From positions 21,491,125 through 21,555,124 of the forward strand of contig NC_061869.1 in the NCBI RefSeq assembly GCF_907164915.1: a stretch of DNA of 64,000 nt, written 5' to 3'. Positions 49,128-60,974 of this stretch are shown piece after piece (the first letter of the stretch is position 1; each line of letters opens with the position of its first letter). A model generated the notes under the pieces. It ran no database searches, was not told the origin of the DNA, and was given only the letters and a program-made list of their open reading frames with translations. The stretch is from Impatiens glandulifera (Eukaryota > Streptophyta > Magnoliopsida > Ericales > Balsaminaceae). A program made the translations under genes and the position numbers.

Positions 49128-52100
49128 ATTTGATTTTGTTTCTTCTTCCTGGCCACTCCTGGTTCAAGAACATAAAGCAGCTAGTTTTGGCTCGGATTTG
49201 ATTTGCGACAACTTAATCCGTCTCAGTTAAATATAGAACCTTTATAAACTAAACTTGTTTCGGTATATATTCGTCCTGGTAAATTTGGGGCAGTTCATCA
49301 ACTTTGTTGCATTATGTTTATTTTTGTTGTAGAATTTCAGCATGGTAGAAATTCAAGTCATTTTTCTATGAACCTTGTTTAGGATTTTATTTTAATTCTC
49401 TATGTTTGTTCATCCCCCTTTCTTTCTGGGTATTTTTTAAATTTAAGAAATAAGCCTAGGTTAACTTGTCTCTTACTTTATAAGTCAATGATTGTTTTTT
49501 CACTCCAAAAAAGAGTTTTAATTGTACGAGAAATCGTTGTTGAAGGCTCGGATTCTTGATCTGACGGACAAGAGATGCGTAGCATTCCTTGAAGGCTTGG
49601 ACGGAAGCTACACGATAGGCTGATCTTTGATCGAACCGGCAGATGATCATGGATAAATCGAAGGAAGTCATTGCTCAAAACAACATCGTTCCTTATTTCC
49701 CACACGCACGTGACAATGCAAGCCTCGTTAAGGTAACAAGGTTATAAGTCCAAAATGGTTATTGTACCCGATATAATTTGTCCCTTACGGGCACCTCAAA
49801 TATCCGATATTAGAACATTTCTCTCTTCAATCTTGTTTTTGTCAATTTGAAATAAGAACGAACAAAAAATAATGAAAAAAATTAAACAAATAATAAGGAA
49901 AAGAGAGGTAAGAGAATAGAAAATTTCTTAATATTGCATAAGATAATTTTAATATATATAAATCGAGTATTTCAATTTTACATTTTAATAATTGGTATTC
50001 AATTAGCTCCATTTTAATAATTGGTATTCAATTAGCTCCGGAATTAGTTATCAATTTTAATCTTAATATGTATAATGAAACCATTTAGAAATATTTTAGA
50101 AATAAATTTTGCTTGACTGTGTTTTTCTTAAAAAAATATATATATAAGTTGGTGGTGAAAAATGGTACCATTATGTTAGTTGGTCATGATCCTGCATTCA
50201 TGCTGATTGAAAACAGGGGTGTATTTAATTAATCTAATGTAATGAATTTCTTTACTCAGCAAGAGAAATATATAATGAATCCATTTCAGATAATTAACAA
50301 GAATAGTGAGCAGAACTAGTGAGAATAAATTTGTATATATTGATGGATAAAACAATCTCAAACTCCTTCATAGTTGAATTTACAAGTATATAATGTAGAG
50401 ATTGTATATGGAAAGTTTATATACAAGTAGTTGAAGTAGCTTTTCATATACAAGTAGTTGCTGATTTAGAGAAATAAAAGATACCAATTTTATTTGAAAT
50501 TGAAACCAAACATATTTCAGCATACTGAAATTTGAAAGTAGATACATGTTGAGAGCTGTTACCATTCAATGAGCCTGTTGCTTTGCTTGCATCTGAAAGG
50601 AAAAAGAATGGATTATGACATTTTTCACTCTTTCTATTACAAAAATGGTGGTACACTTTACATTATAACAGCTAGTGAGCCTATATGGAAATTCTGAATT
50701 CAAAATGGAGTTGTTAAAGTTCTTCTCGAAATGCGACAAACAAACAAGTTTCCAAATTTTGACAAGAGTTGACAGAAGTTTGAACCAAAATACATCATCC
50801 AAATTCACAAATTAAAGCTCACATATGCTCATATTTCACAATAATTGTTTCCCAATTCAAATTAAAGCACAATCAAATACAATTTTATTTTATTTTCATC
50901 TTTCAAGAACAGACAATGGAGCTATCCTATCGAATTGGAATTCACAATTCTGGCCAGAACGACGCCAAGATCTCAGAATGAAGTTGTCACACACTTCTAC
51001 AAAGCTAGCTAACATAATCAAGATTTTCACATTAGAAAAGTGCATGCATTGTTAGAGAATTGAACATAAGGTTGTGGTACATAATTTCATTTGAGGAAGA
51101 AGCAAAAAGTAAAGAAATACTTCAGAAGAAGAAGACAATTCATTTGCTATTCAACATCATTACACATAGTGCAATTACTTATTTTTATTATAATCATAAA
51201 TGAAAATAACTAGTGATAATTAATTAACTGCTAATAGCTATTTGGAAATACATGAACATCAATTTTGCAAAGTTACATTAACTTCTAAGTGAACTTGTAG
51301 TGACATTTATAAACATGTTATAACTTTGAAGGAAATCAATATTAACTTAGTGAATGGCTTCTTTTGAACTTATGAAAATATTCATGTAATAATTTAGTAA
51401 AGCTGAATCTTCAGTACAAAATGGAAGTATAGTTAAATCCACTTCACATAAAACACAAGGTAAATATATATATAGTAATTATAGGTGGAGCTAAACTTCA
51501 CAGTAATATAAATTATGAAATTTAAATAAATTATGTGCAAATTATATAATTTTAATAATATTTATTTAGACTTAATGAAAATATATATGAGAAATATGTT
51601 CCTAGAATAGATTCATTTCAGATGTGTTTTGATGCATCACTATTAAGATGAAATTTACCATCTTCATAATACTATAAAATAGTTTGAATGGTAGTTCACT
51701 TCAACTTAAAACGTTTTTAGATGAATTATAACAGAAATATTTTGAAATCGTAAGTAAAACTTTTATCATTCAACGATTCAAATCACTCAATCCTATTATA
51801 CAATGGGTGGTTGATGAATCATTTTGAAAATAATTTCCTCCACTTTTCTGTTTTGGAGAAAAATCAGAAATATTTGAGGATCTACATAAGATTAAGGATT
51901 TGGAAAAGCTAAATTTGACTACCCACAAAAGAGAGAATCAATAGAAACAATAAATTCATCAGGAAGTTACTAGTTTTTGCCATGGGTTCATAGTTTCTCA
52001 TAAGCTTTGAATAAAATCAGATGAAACAGTAGTATAATAATTTAGCCCTAGTTCATAAACAACATCACCATGAAATCAAGATCTCAGATTCTTAAGATTT

Positions 52101-52160
52101 CTCAGGGAAAAACTTAACTACTCATAAAAATCAATGATAATTTTAAAGTTGAAGCAAGTT
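49128..52160. other. Intergenic region between two convergent genes
   Basis: No intact gene. 49450-49740 on the minus strand gives open frames with a WEIRND motif that may be a LINE relic, but I could not confirm this. 49981-50038 is a perfect 29-bp tandem duplication. At about 50595 the minus strand has a good acceptor (TTTCCTTTCAG) that could belong to a 3'UTR intron of the DUF538 gene. Confidence 0.5.
49981..50038. repeat. 29-bp perfect tandem duplication
   Basis: Two identical units beginning CATTTTAATAATTGG lie head to tail. Confidence 0.9.
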
Positions 52161-52167
52161 TATTACC

Positions 52168-52680
52168 TTAGATAGAGTTAATTAGGGATTCCTGGCCTGT
52201 TTTTTTCTGGCAATCCCGAATTACCTCAAACTGCGTTGCTGGAAGCTTCTCCGAGAGAAACCCAGCATGAAATTCCAGCAAATTGGACTTGAAATCGACA
52301 TCAATCCCTGTAACAGAGATCCATAAGAAGAGTTTTTTTGTTTGGATTCCAATAACATCTGTAACAGAGCCGTAGCTGAGTTTTCCTTTTATCTTTTTTT
52401 CGAAATAGACAAGCTGATCGAATTGGATGTAGCAAGTTGTATCGAGCTCAATTTCAAAGTTTCCGTCTGAAGTAATAGAATAGGATTTGGCGGCGCTCGG
52501 GATGAGACCTTTCGGGAAACCGAATTTAGGGAGGAGATCGTGGATGTCTGCAACTTGATCGGAAAGCGTCAATAGATTGTCATGTGCGGAGATTGGTGTT
52601 TCGCTGAAAGAAGGATGTATGCAAGAGAGAAAGATCTGGAATAGGAAAAGAGAGATCAAAAGTGATGGTCGTTCCGCCAT
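52168..52680 (-). CDS. Secreted DUF538-family protein
   Basis: The chosen Met (52680) gives 170 residues and directly precedes a hydrophobic signal peptide (MAERPSLLISLFLFQIFLS). An in-frame ATG 48 bases upstream would add 16 residues before it and is less likely. The mature part has the DUF538 (PF04398) pattern: LLPKFGFPKGLIP, SYSITSDGNFEIEL, CYIQFDQLVYFEKKIKGKLSYGS, GIQTKKLFLWISV and a final DC. The family length is usually 150-180 residues, so it is complete. Family members are plant-specific, often stress- or trichome-associated, with a proposed lipid or chlorophyll-related binding fold; the role here is unknown. Immediately after the stop is AAG/GTAATA, a possible donor for a 3'UTR intron. 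Confidence 0.88.
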   Translation of the reverse strand: MAERPSLLISLFLFQIFLSCIHPSFSETPISAHDNLLTLSDQVADIHDLLPKFGFPKGLIPSAAKSYSITSDGNFEIELDTTCYIQFDQLVYFEKKIKGKLSYGSVTDVIGIQTKKLFLWISVTGIDVDFKSNLLEFHAGFLSEKLPATQFEVIRDCQKKTGQESLINSI

Positions 52681-52829
52681 GACACAATTCACACAACAGT
52701 CAACACAGAGAAAGAGAGGAAGACCCAAACAACTAACACCGATTACCAGAGGTCTTTGGACTTTTTAATCACAAAATTGTGATATTTATGAGTCATCATC
52801 ATTAGTATATGGAGATGGAGATAAATGAA

Positions 52830-53024
52830 AAAGTATAAAAAACTCATTTGAGTTCTTGAACTTGACACCTAATTTAGAATTTTTATATACATTTAAAAGC
52901 TCGTTTGGATTCGCGAGCATGTTTGTTAAAAAGTTCGTAAAAATGTTCGTTTAGAGGCTCGATTATGAGTTCACGAACATATTCGTTTAGAGCCTTGTTT
53001 AAACCTCGTTTAATATTTATTAAT
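52830..53024. repeat. Older GAGCTCG/CTCGTTT-type repeat, left part
   Basis: GCTCGTTT, GTTCGTTTAGAGGCTCG and GTTCACGAACATATTCGTTTAG words recur. Similar wording resumes right of the Sirevirus at 62900-63150 (GAGCTCAACTA, ACGAGCTCATTATGAG), so the Sirevirus seems to have inserted into this older, unclassified element. Confidence 0.5.
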
Positions 53025-53029
53025 ATATT

Positions 53030-54745
53030 TGATAGGATCGACTTTATCAATAGAGACGTGGTCTGACGATTAATGAAAAACTTATGAAAAACGGTTTGAA
53101 AGAAATCTTGTTAGGTATTTGATTCACTTTTTATTCTACGCAAACCCTTGTAAACACTTGAAACAGAATCAAGTGCATAAATGTTTACTTAGGTTTGAAG
53201 CTTAAGATCAAGAAGGAGAAAATGACAGAAAAAAACAACACAACAGTTTGTTTATGGATGTTCGGAGCAAACTCTCCTACGTCACCCCTTCTTCCAACCA
53301 CCAGAAGAATTCACTATAATATGCTTTGAATTAAATACAGTTTGCACGAATAGCTCACTGTTGAACAGAACAGACTCTGTTCAACATACAATATGATGAA
53401 TATCACTAAGCTAAAACGATACTTTGATTTAACTCTCTCTTGATTAACACCCAGTACAATCAGGAAAGCAACTAACATTTTGAATGTTCAAGAGCTTGAT
53501 TTCACAGTAATTCCAGAGACACTTCTTAGAATGCGAATGATAGATTGAATGCTCGAGAGATTGTCCGTTGTCCTTTAGATTCTTTAAATAATGCACAAGT
53601 ACCAACGATCGAATCTTCATATTGATACGTGGCACTTCTTCATTGGAACGCCTCCATAGTACACAACAGACTCTGAATACAAGGATCGTGGCAGTACACA
53701 ACAGGTAGTGCGCCGAATATTCTTCAGAGATTTACCTGCAAAATAAGTAATGGGAAGGATATTCGCTTACGTGTCATTGGTTGATTGGTTACATCTAACT
53801 GTCGTACTGATCTTCACTAGAAAGTGGAGCAAGAGTAGCATACAACTATAGCACGTGGGTAAGCGGGTGCTAGCTTCAAGCAACTGCTTAAGCAAGGTAT
53901 TAGACGTATTTCAATTAGACGACCTCGTCTAATGAAATCAAACCTCCCCGTCTAATAACTTAATCCATTAGACCACCTGGTCTAATGGGATTAGACTTAC
54001 GTCTAATTACAATCACTTCAGACTAATCTAAAGGAGTTAGACTGCACGTCTAACTTTTACAAGTTAGACTGCACGTCTAACTTTCTCTTTCCATTAGACT
54101 GCACGTCTAACTCCACAAGTTAGACTGCACGTCTAATTACGGTTCTACTTTAGACTAGTCTGAAGGAGTTAGACTGCACGTCTAACTTTCACAATCCATT
54201 AGACTTGCACGTCTAACTCCACGAGTTAGACTGCACGTCTAATTACGGTTCTACTTCAGACTAGTCTGAAGGAGTTAGACTACACGACTAACTTTCACAA
54301 TCCATTAGACTGCACGTCTAATTACGAGTCTATTAGATTGCACGTCTAACTCTACGAGTTAGACTGCACGTCTAATTACGAGTCTATTAGACTGCACGTG
54401 TAACTCCATGAGTTAGACTGCATGTCTAATTACGAGTCTATTAGACTACACGTCTAATTTCACTAGTTAGACTGTACGTCTAACCCCGCTTAGTTAGACT
54501 ACACGTCTAACTTCGCTAGTTAGACTGCACGTCTAACTTCGCTAGTTAGACTGCACGTCTAACACCATGCATTTAATACCAAATCGGTCTAATGAACCTC
54601 ATTAGAACCAAGTCTTATGAAATCTGATTTCGATACACCTGTATCAAAAACAATTAGACGCATAGATTATCCATTCATCATTTCATCATCAAAATTCCAA
54701 TAGTTAAACTATTTCAACACTTAGTCAAAATAATTTGACCCAACA
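53030..54745 (-). repeat. 3' LTR of element 2
   Basis: It is 1,716 bases against 1,850 in the partner LTR. Much of the difference comes from copy number in the palindromic array (18 core units by my count against about 23). Scattered substitutions separate the two, so insertion is not very recent. Confidence 0.92.
53905..54564. repeat. Palindromic TTAGAC..GTCTAA array in 3' LTR
   Basis: Most units are GTTAGACTGCACGTCTAAC, a 7-base stem with a 5-base loop, separated by short spacers such as TTTCACA, TCCACGA and TTACGAGTCTA. Variants change both arms together (TTAGACGA..CGTCTAA, TTAGACCA..GGTCTAA). A second perfect palindrome, CTTCAGACTAGTCTGAAG, is interspersed. Confidence 0.95.
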
Positions 54746-54760
54746 ATTTCTCCCTTTTTG
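54746..54760 (-). other. Polypurine tract of element 2
   Basis: The minus strand reads AAAAAGGGAGAAAT immediately before the 3' LTR start TGTTGGG. It is the same purine word as in element 1 (AAAAAGGGAGAAAT). Confidence 0.9.
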
Positions 54761-55073
54761 ATGATGATATTGAAATCCTGCATAGGCAACATATTATTGT
54801 ATCCATCATATAGATGTAAACAAACCCCTGTTTACATACAAACATTTTCAAATACACAGTATTCAGAATATAAAATTCATAAGCACATAAATAAGAGTGC
54901 TTTTAGGAGAAACACACAAAACATTCTTCCAAAAACAACCAAAATAAGTTCAAAACACAACAACATCAAAAGATCTTTCAAAAATTTCATCTTAAATGAA
55001 AATAAAGTATATTCTAATCTTCTTCTTCTTCTTAATTATTTTTCTGGAAAGGATAGTCTTCAACCTAAGAAGT

Positions 55074-55856
55074 CTATAAGACTGTGGTTAGAGGAGGGTT
55101 AGAAACATCTCTTTTCCTTTTCTTAGACTTGAGCCTCTTCACCCTAAGAACATATTCAACAACCTTCTGGTTGTTCAGAGTTTTAGAAGAAATGTGATAT
55201 CCTTTACCGGATTCATCGAGAAGGAAGCAAAGGAAAGCGCCAAGAGGACCGTCAAAGCCAAAGATTCTCTTCTGAGTGTAGATCATTCTGACTAGATTTC
55301 CAAAGAGAAAACTAGTTCAGTTGACAGATACGCCCCTGGTGATAGCCACCATTATCTTAAAAACCTTCGTACAGTACTTGTAAGAAGATTCTTTGGCGAG
55401 AAGAGATTTGGAAATAATTTCGCTTAGAAGAGCAAACTCATCTTTCAGGAGGCTTTTCTTACCGTGAATATCCATAAGGGGAGAATTAGAGAAGACTTTC
55501 ATCATTGTGAACATAATTTCAGGTGGAGAGGGTGAAAACTCATGAATACCTACAGTGGGAAGTTGGAGGAACATACCGAATGAACTTTCGGAGATACAGA
55601 TCATCCTGCCCATAACGATCCCAGCAATATACTTGTCCTGATAGAAATTTGCCATTTTAAGGAACTCATGAATCAACTGTTCGTGATAGATATGATGAGG
55701 GGTGAGGAATTTTCGCAGCCCAGAGGCTTTCAATGACTCAAACATTTTCAACATTTCAGGAGATTTCAACGTGGATACCGATCTAAAATCCACTTGAAGA
55801 GATTTCGGAGAGAGGGATGACATTTCGACTAGGTAAACAAGAACTAGACGATTCAA
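55074..55856 (-). pseudogene. Accessory ORF of element 2, N-terminal type, one stop
   Basis: An ORF starting MNRLVLVYLVEMSSLSP runs 179 codons to a TGA at 55317-55319. The same frame then continues 80 codons to 55074, so one nonsense change interrupts it. It contains EMLKMFESLKASGLRKFL and FEIxMGRMICIS-like segments, and ends in a basic LRVKRLKSKKRKRD tract. From memory this matches the N-terminal domain of 'putative plant transposon protein' families common in Lamiales. Element 1 shows the C-terminal coiled-coil part of what may be the same protein type. It lies between pol and the 3' LTR, where SIRE elements carry extra ORFs. No membrane helix is seen. Confidence 0.65.
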
Positions 55857-56189
55857 ATTCTAGAGAGAGAGACACAGATTTTGAAATAATCAACCATTTG
55901 AGTAATATCACTCATTAAAAACCTATAGTGTAGTTAATATGCAATGATCATATCTACCGTCAAAAATTCAGAAATCTGTTCCCAAAGGACGCATTATTTA
56001 ATATTAATCATGAAAACGCACAGTTAATACTAAATGTACAGACTAAAGTTATTAGAAATATTAGTCATTCTTTATGTATTGAGAGACACGTGTCTTCAAT
56101 CCTTTTGAGGAATGACTAATTTGATTTTTGGCGGGAATAAGTACATGAGCAGATACATAATCAAAAGACAGCTGTCCAAATAGCCAGAA

Positions 56190-56470
56190 GATGAAAAGTC
56201 AAATTACACGAGTAGTTAGACGTTTATTCTTCTTTTCACATTTTCAACTTCTACTTGGAAATCTGTCTATTAGACGTATACGTCTAATCACGCAAGAACA
56301 CCACGTGAAACACGTGTGTTTGGTTAGACGTGAGCATCCTCTTGCTCATGACGTAAGAACGTCTAACATCTATTAGACGTATGCGTCTAACCACGCAGGT
56401 TAACTAACCAAGACAAATATTCCAAAGGAAGATTAAACTGCTAGATTAGACGTACGTCTAAGTAGTTTTG
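56190..56470. repeat. Internal palindromes of the LTR type
   Basis: Between pol and the accessory ORF lie ATTAGACGTATACGTCTAAT (56269-56288, perfect), ATTAGACGTATGCGTCTAAC (56372-56391), ATTAGACGTACGTCTAAG (56445-56462), and a wider GTTAGACGT...ACGTCTAAC pair (about 56322-56365) enclosing TGAGCA..TGCTCA. This is the LTR word TTAGAC/GTCTAA in a non-LTR position. Confidence 0.9.
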
Positions 56471-56577
56471 TTTCTAAAACCCCTAATCCTCAGGACGTAT
56501 TAAGACCTCTATCTTCATGTCTATTCAATTACGTTTTTGAGCAATACGTTCTCCCTCAAATTATGCACGTAATCACA

Positions 56578-58188
56578 TCAATCAAGATCAACAAGACCTA
56601 AAATGTTTCTAAAATGAGAGAACTTAGCTTCGGGCAGAGGTTTCGTGAAGATGTCTGCCGTTTGTTGATTTGTGGGAACATATTCAAGACGAATCTGCTT
56701 TTGATTGATGTGTTCTCGGATAAAATGATGCCTGATTTTGATATGCTTTGTCCGAGAATGTAGAACTAGATTGTAGGTGATTGCGATAGAACTAGTGTTG
56801 TCGCAGAAAATTTGAGACTCTTCAGCCTCAATACCATAGTCCCTGAGCTGTTGTTGAATCCACAAAAGCTGAGAGCAACAACTGCCCGCTACAAGATACT
56901 CTGCTTCTGCTGTAGACGTGGCAACTGACGTCTGCTTCTTGCTGAACCATGAGATTAGACGATCTCCAAGGAACTGGCAAGTTCCACTCGTGCTTTTTCT
57001 ATTAATTTTGCACCCTGCATAATCCGCATCTGAGAAACTGGTCAAATTGAAACTGGAATCCTTCGGATACCACAGTCCCACATTTTGAGTTCCCTTTAAG
57101 TATTTAAGAATACGTTTAGCAGCAGTAAAGTGAGAAAGTTTAGGATTAGCTTGAAATCTGCCACAAACTCCAACGACAAACTGAATGTCTAGCCTGCTAG
57201 CAGTCACATATAGAAAGGATCCGACGAGTCCTCTATATGTTGTTACATCGACACTTTGGCCACCTTCATCTTTATCCAGTTTACTAGAGGAGCTCATTGG
57301 AGTGGCTGCGGCAGAACATTTCTCCATTCCAAACTTCTTTAACAGTTCTTTGGTGTATTTGGCCTGATTGATGAGGGTCCCTTTTTCTAACTGACGAACT
57401 TGAAGCCCAAGGAAGAATGTTAATTCTCCCATCATGCTCATTTCAAATTTGTCCGGCATCAACTTAGAAAATTTCTCACACAATTTGGGGTTAGTTGAAC
57501 CAAAAATAATGTCATCAACATATATTTGAACAAGTAGAATGTGAGAGTCTTTAGTGAATCTAAACAAGGTTTTATCCACAGTTCCAATAACAAAATCATG
57601 ATCAAACAAAAGTTCAGTTAAAGTGTCATACCAAGCTCCAGGAGCTTATTTTAGACCATACAATGCTTTATCAAGCTTATAAACATGATTAGGTAACACA
57701 TGATCTATAAATCCAGGGGGTTGCTCAACATATACTTCTTCACTCAATTTCCCATTTAAAAATGCACTTTTCACATCCATTTGAAAAACCTTAAAGTTCT
57801 TAAATGATGCATATGCTAGGAAGATTCTAAATGCCTCAAGTCTTGCTACAGGTGCAAAAGACTCATCAAAGTCGATACCTTCCTCCTGTCTGTATCCTTG
57901 AGCAACTAAACGAGCTTTGTTTCTAATGACTAAACCATCTTCACTAAGCTTGTTTCTAAAGACCCATCTTATTCCTATAATTGACTTATCAGTTGGTCTA
58001 GGGGTAAGATGCCACACTTTATTTCTCACAAATTGGTTTAAGTCCTCTTGCATAGAATTGATCCAATCTAGATCAACAACGGCTTCACCAATTTTCTTGG
58101 GTTCAATCTGAGAAATAAATGCAGAATTGTCCTTCGAGGAGAGAAGGGATTTCCGATGATCAATTCTGGTTGATGATATCTGTTCCAT
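56578..58188 (-). pseudogene. copia reverse transcriptase and RNase H (one stop)
   Basis: One frame runs through 58188-57646, a TAA at 57646-57648, then on to 56578. The RT part has [39 protein letters not shown] with the first catalytic Asp, and the IYVDDIIFG catalytic box, which is intact. The stop falls in the YGLK..APGAWYD motif where Gln is usual. RNase H follows: DADYAGCKINRKSTSG, STAEAEY, IFCDNTSS and HIKIRHHFIREH. Its end is TADIFTKPLPEAKF. Apart from the stop the domains look complete. 58189-58430 is the variable linker to integrase, with frame changes. Confidence 0.9.
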
Positions 58189-58427
58189 CTAAAGTTGGAT
58201 CCAAGGGGATTGGTCATCTGAACGGGTGACTCCGCGAAGTCTAAACTCTCAACATCTTGTTGAATATGATTTTGTACGTCTAGTTGAACCTCAACCGGAT
58301 CATCCACTAGATCAGACAACGTAATCCGCTTATCCAGAGTTTATTCTTCTTCACTCACAGACTCAAGACTTGTCGCTTTTAGTCTGTCAGCAAGATCAAT
58401 GGGTTCAATGGATTTGCTCTCAACAGG

Positions 58428-59111
58428 CTAATCAAAAACTACATGGAGGGATTCCTCATTGGTCTGCATTCTTTTGTTGTATACTCTGTAAGCCTTGCTT
58501 ACTGACGAGTATCCCAAAATGAATCCCTCATCTGCTTTAACATCAAAAGTGGTCAGATAAACCTTTCCATTATTATGAATAAAACATTTACACCCAAATA
58601 TCTTAAAATAAGAAACTGTGGGAATTCTCCCATAATACAGTTCATAGGGAGTTTTATCAAAATATTTGTTGATTATTGACCGATTTTGTGTATAGTAGGC
58701 AGTGCTTATGGCTTCCGCCCAGAACCTCTGAGGCACGTCTAATTCAGCTAGCATAGATCTCGCGGCTTCTTTCAGAGTCCTCACTCTTCTCTTAGCAATA
58801 CCGTTTTGCTGTGGAGTTCTGGCACTAGACAACTCGTACCTAATTCCAGTCTCCTCGAGATAAGAGGTTAGGTGTCTATTAGTGAACTCAGTTCCCTGAT
58901 CACTTCTAATGCATGCAATATTCAAAGATTTCTGATTCTGAATTCTTTTAAATATTCTAATCAAGTTTTCAGCAATTTTATCCTTTGATGGCAAAAATGC
59001 AACCCATGTAAATCGAGAAAAATCATCAATAACAATTAGGGCAAATCTCATTCCTCCTAAACTTTTTACAGGAATTGGACCAACAGATCCATATGTAACA
59101 GTTCTAGGCAA
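58428..59111 (-). pseudogene. copia integrase core, catalytic Glu replaced
   Basis: The rve fold is recognisable: VIDDFSRFTWVAFL with the first Asp, IRSDQGTEF with the second, then QQNGIAKRRVRTLKEAARS. Copia integrases have Glu in the VERKNR motif at the third catalytic position; here the codon is AAG (Lys). The domain is out of frame with the pre-integrase part by a one-base difference near 59082. The stop lies at the normal linker region. Confidence 0.88.
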
Positions 59112-59715
59112 CGACTGGATTGAGATTTCCCTTTAGTTTTGAACGATGATCTGCCCTGTTTACCTAACTGGCAAGCAGGACATACCTTGTCCTTATCAAA
59201 TTGCAATTTAGGTAATCCAATAACTAAGTTGTTTGAACAAATGTTGTTAATGGTTTTGAAATTCAAATGATTCAACCTTTTATGCCATAACCATTTCTGG
59301 TCATTCTTGGCAATCATGCACATAGGATCAGAAGATTCTTTTTGCCAATTCATTTTGTATGAGTTTCCTACTCTACTTATAGTTAACAAAGTATTTCCGT
59401 CTTGGTCCTTAACTAGACATGCATGAGTTTGAAAATCAATTGACAAACCATTATCGCATAATTGACTAATACTGATCAAGTTATAGCACATATTGTCTAC
59501 AAGTAGTACGTCATTAATGGTTAGGTTACCATGAATAATCTTACCCTTACCCATGGTCTTACCCTTCTTATTGTCACAAAAAGTAATTTTAGGTCTAGAG
59601 CAATCTGCTATATCAGTAAGAAGCCATCTGTTTCCTGTCATATGCCTGGAACATCCGCTATCGAGATACCATACAGATTCCTCTAGTCCATCGTTTATTT
59701 ATACCTACACGAAGA
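59066..59715 (-). pseudogene. copia protease end and pre-integrase zinc finger
   Basis: Upstream of the first Met the frame reads VWYLDSGCSRHMTG, the aspartic-protease active site of copia elements (near 59640-59680). Pre-integrase follows with WLWHKRLNHLNF and CPACQLGKQGRSSF, giving the His/Cys zinc-binding set. It ends ELLHMDL, just where the frame breaks before the integrase core. In-frame stops separate it from gag in the same frame. Confidence 0.87.
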
Positions 59716-59959
59716 AATATTTACAATCTTTTGGTACCCACTTTTAATTGGGTCCTCGGTCAATCAGTCCCTTAGGAATCCATATTTGAGTTATTTTGAT
59801 GGATTTCCCATTTTATGTTGTGATTAATGCGTATGTTTTTGACTTAGTAGACGACTTTCTGCTAGCCACTGAACCCTTAGCTTTTGAAGAAGACTTTCTT
59901 TTAAAACTCCTTGACTTTGAGTCAGGTTTTAGATTGCCAGACTTGCTAGCTGCTTCTAA

Positions 59960-60925
59960 TTAATTCTTCAGCCAACTAATAGACGGCAGAACATAAATAA
60001 TTTCATTCTTGAAAGCTATTTCTTCACGAATGGGATCAGATTCACTATCAGTCATACCTCCTTTAACAAAACTTATTGGCTTAAGCTTGTCATTTGCTGA
60101 GTTTGACTTTTTGCAGGACAGGTTAGGGTCATTGCTGTTAAATCCTAGACCGGATCTAGATCCAACAGGTTTTAACATACTGATCTGATGTTTGACAGCA
60201 TCTCCGGACCTTGTCCATGCACTAACAACATAGTTTAACCTATTCTTTTCAGATGAAAGAGTTTGAATCTGTTCTCTGAGCATCTCATTCTCAGATGAGA
60301 TCTCTGCTATGTTTTCGTCAAAAATATTTGATTTAGAATTTTTGTTAGAAGAGAGAATAGTTGATTCATATTTCACTTTCATTTCATAAAAAGAATCAGT
60401 TAACTTTTTGTACTCAATGACCATTTCATTGAGTGCATTAGTTAACTCTTCGTTTGTAAATTCTGGTGTAGAGACATCATTTACCTTAGATTGGTCATCT
60501 GCCATCAAACATGTAACAACTTCAGTCTCTCTTTCAGCAGGAGACTCCTCTGAGTCGCTATCAGCCCATTTGGATTTGTTTTCAACACACATGAAAACTT
60601 TCTGATCCTTCTTTGCTTGAACGTTTCTACCATAGATCCGAGTAAGCTTATCCCATATATCTTTAGAAGAGGAACATGGCTTTATTTCATAGAAAACGTT
60701 CATGTTGATCGACTGATACAGAATGTTCCTAGCAACATTATCCAGGTTGTTGGTCATCTTGTCTTCAGTAGTCCACTCACTTCTTGGCTTTAAAATCTTT
60801 ATGGGTCCATCAGTAATGACGCTCCACATATCACAATCAAGGGCAGCCAAGTGATCTTGCATTCTCATCATCCAATATTCATAGTTATCTCTTGACAGAA
60901 TAGGGATCTCATTAATGATAGACAT
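59960..60925 (-). pseudogene. copia gag with apparent internal deletion
   Basis: It starts MSIINEIPILSRDNYEYWMMRMQDHLAALD, the gag N-terminus of this clade. After RIYGRNVQAKK the usual middle gag segment and the CCHC zinc knuckle (CxxCxxxGHxxxxC) are missing, and the sequence jumps to a WADSDSEES acidic region. A coiled coil follows (ENEMLREQIQTLSSEKNRL). The frame stops at 59960 but basic Lys/Ser-rich residues continue beyond it in the same frame toward protease. Without the zinc knuckle RNA packaging would be impaired. Confidence 0.85.
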
Positions 60926-60958
60926 GATTTAGGATCTTTGAGCTTGAGAATAGAAATA

Positions 60959-60972
60959 GAGCTCTGATACCA
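60959..60972 (-). other. Primer binding site (initiator Met tRNA)
   Basis: The minus strand reads TGGTATCAGAGCTC, two bases inside the 5' LTR end ...CCTATCA. This is the standard copia primer site. Confidence 0.92.
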
Positions 60973-60974
60973 AT

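Noticed and set aside
52681..52728. Upstream Met for the DUF538 protein
   Set aside because: It would put 16 cysteine-rich residues in front of a clear signal peptide.
53444..53701. 85-codon minus-strand ORF in the LTR (and its partner at 61390-61581)
   Set aside because: It lies inside LTR sequence, differs in length between the two LTRs, and shows no motif.
55317..55856. Retroviral-type envelope gene
   Set aside because: No signal peptide, furin-like site or membrane anchor is visible; similarity is to plant transposon accessory proteins.
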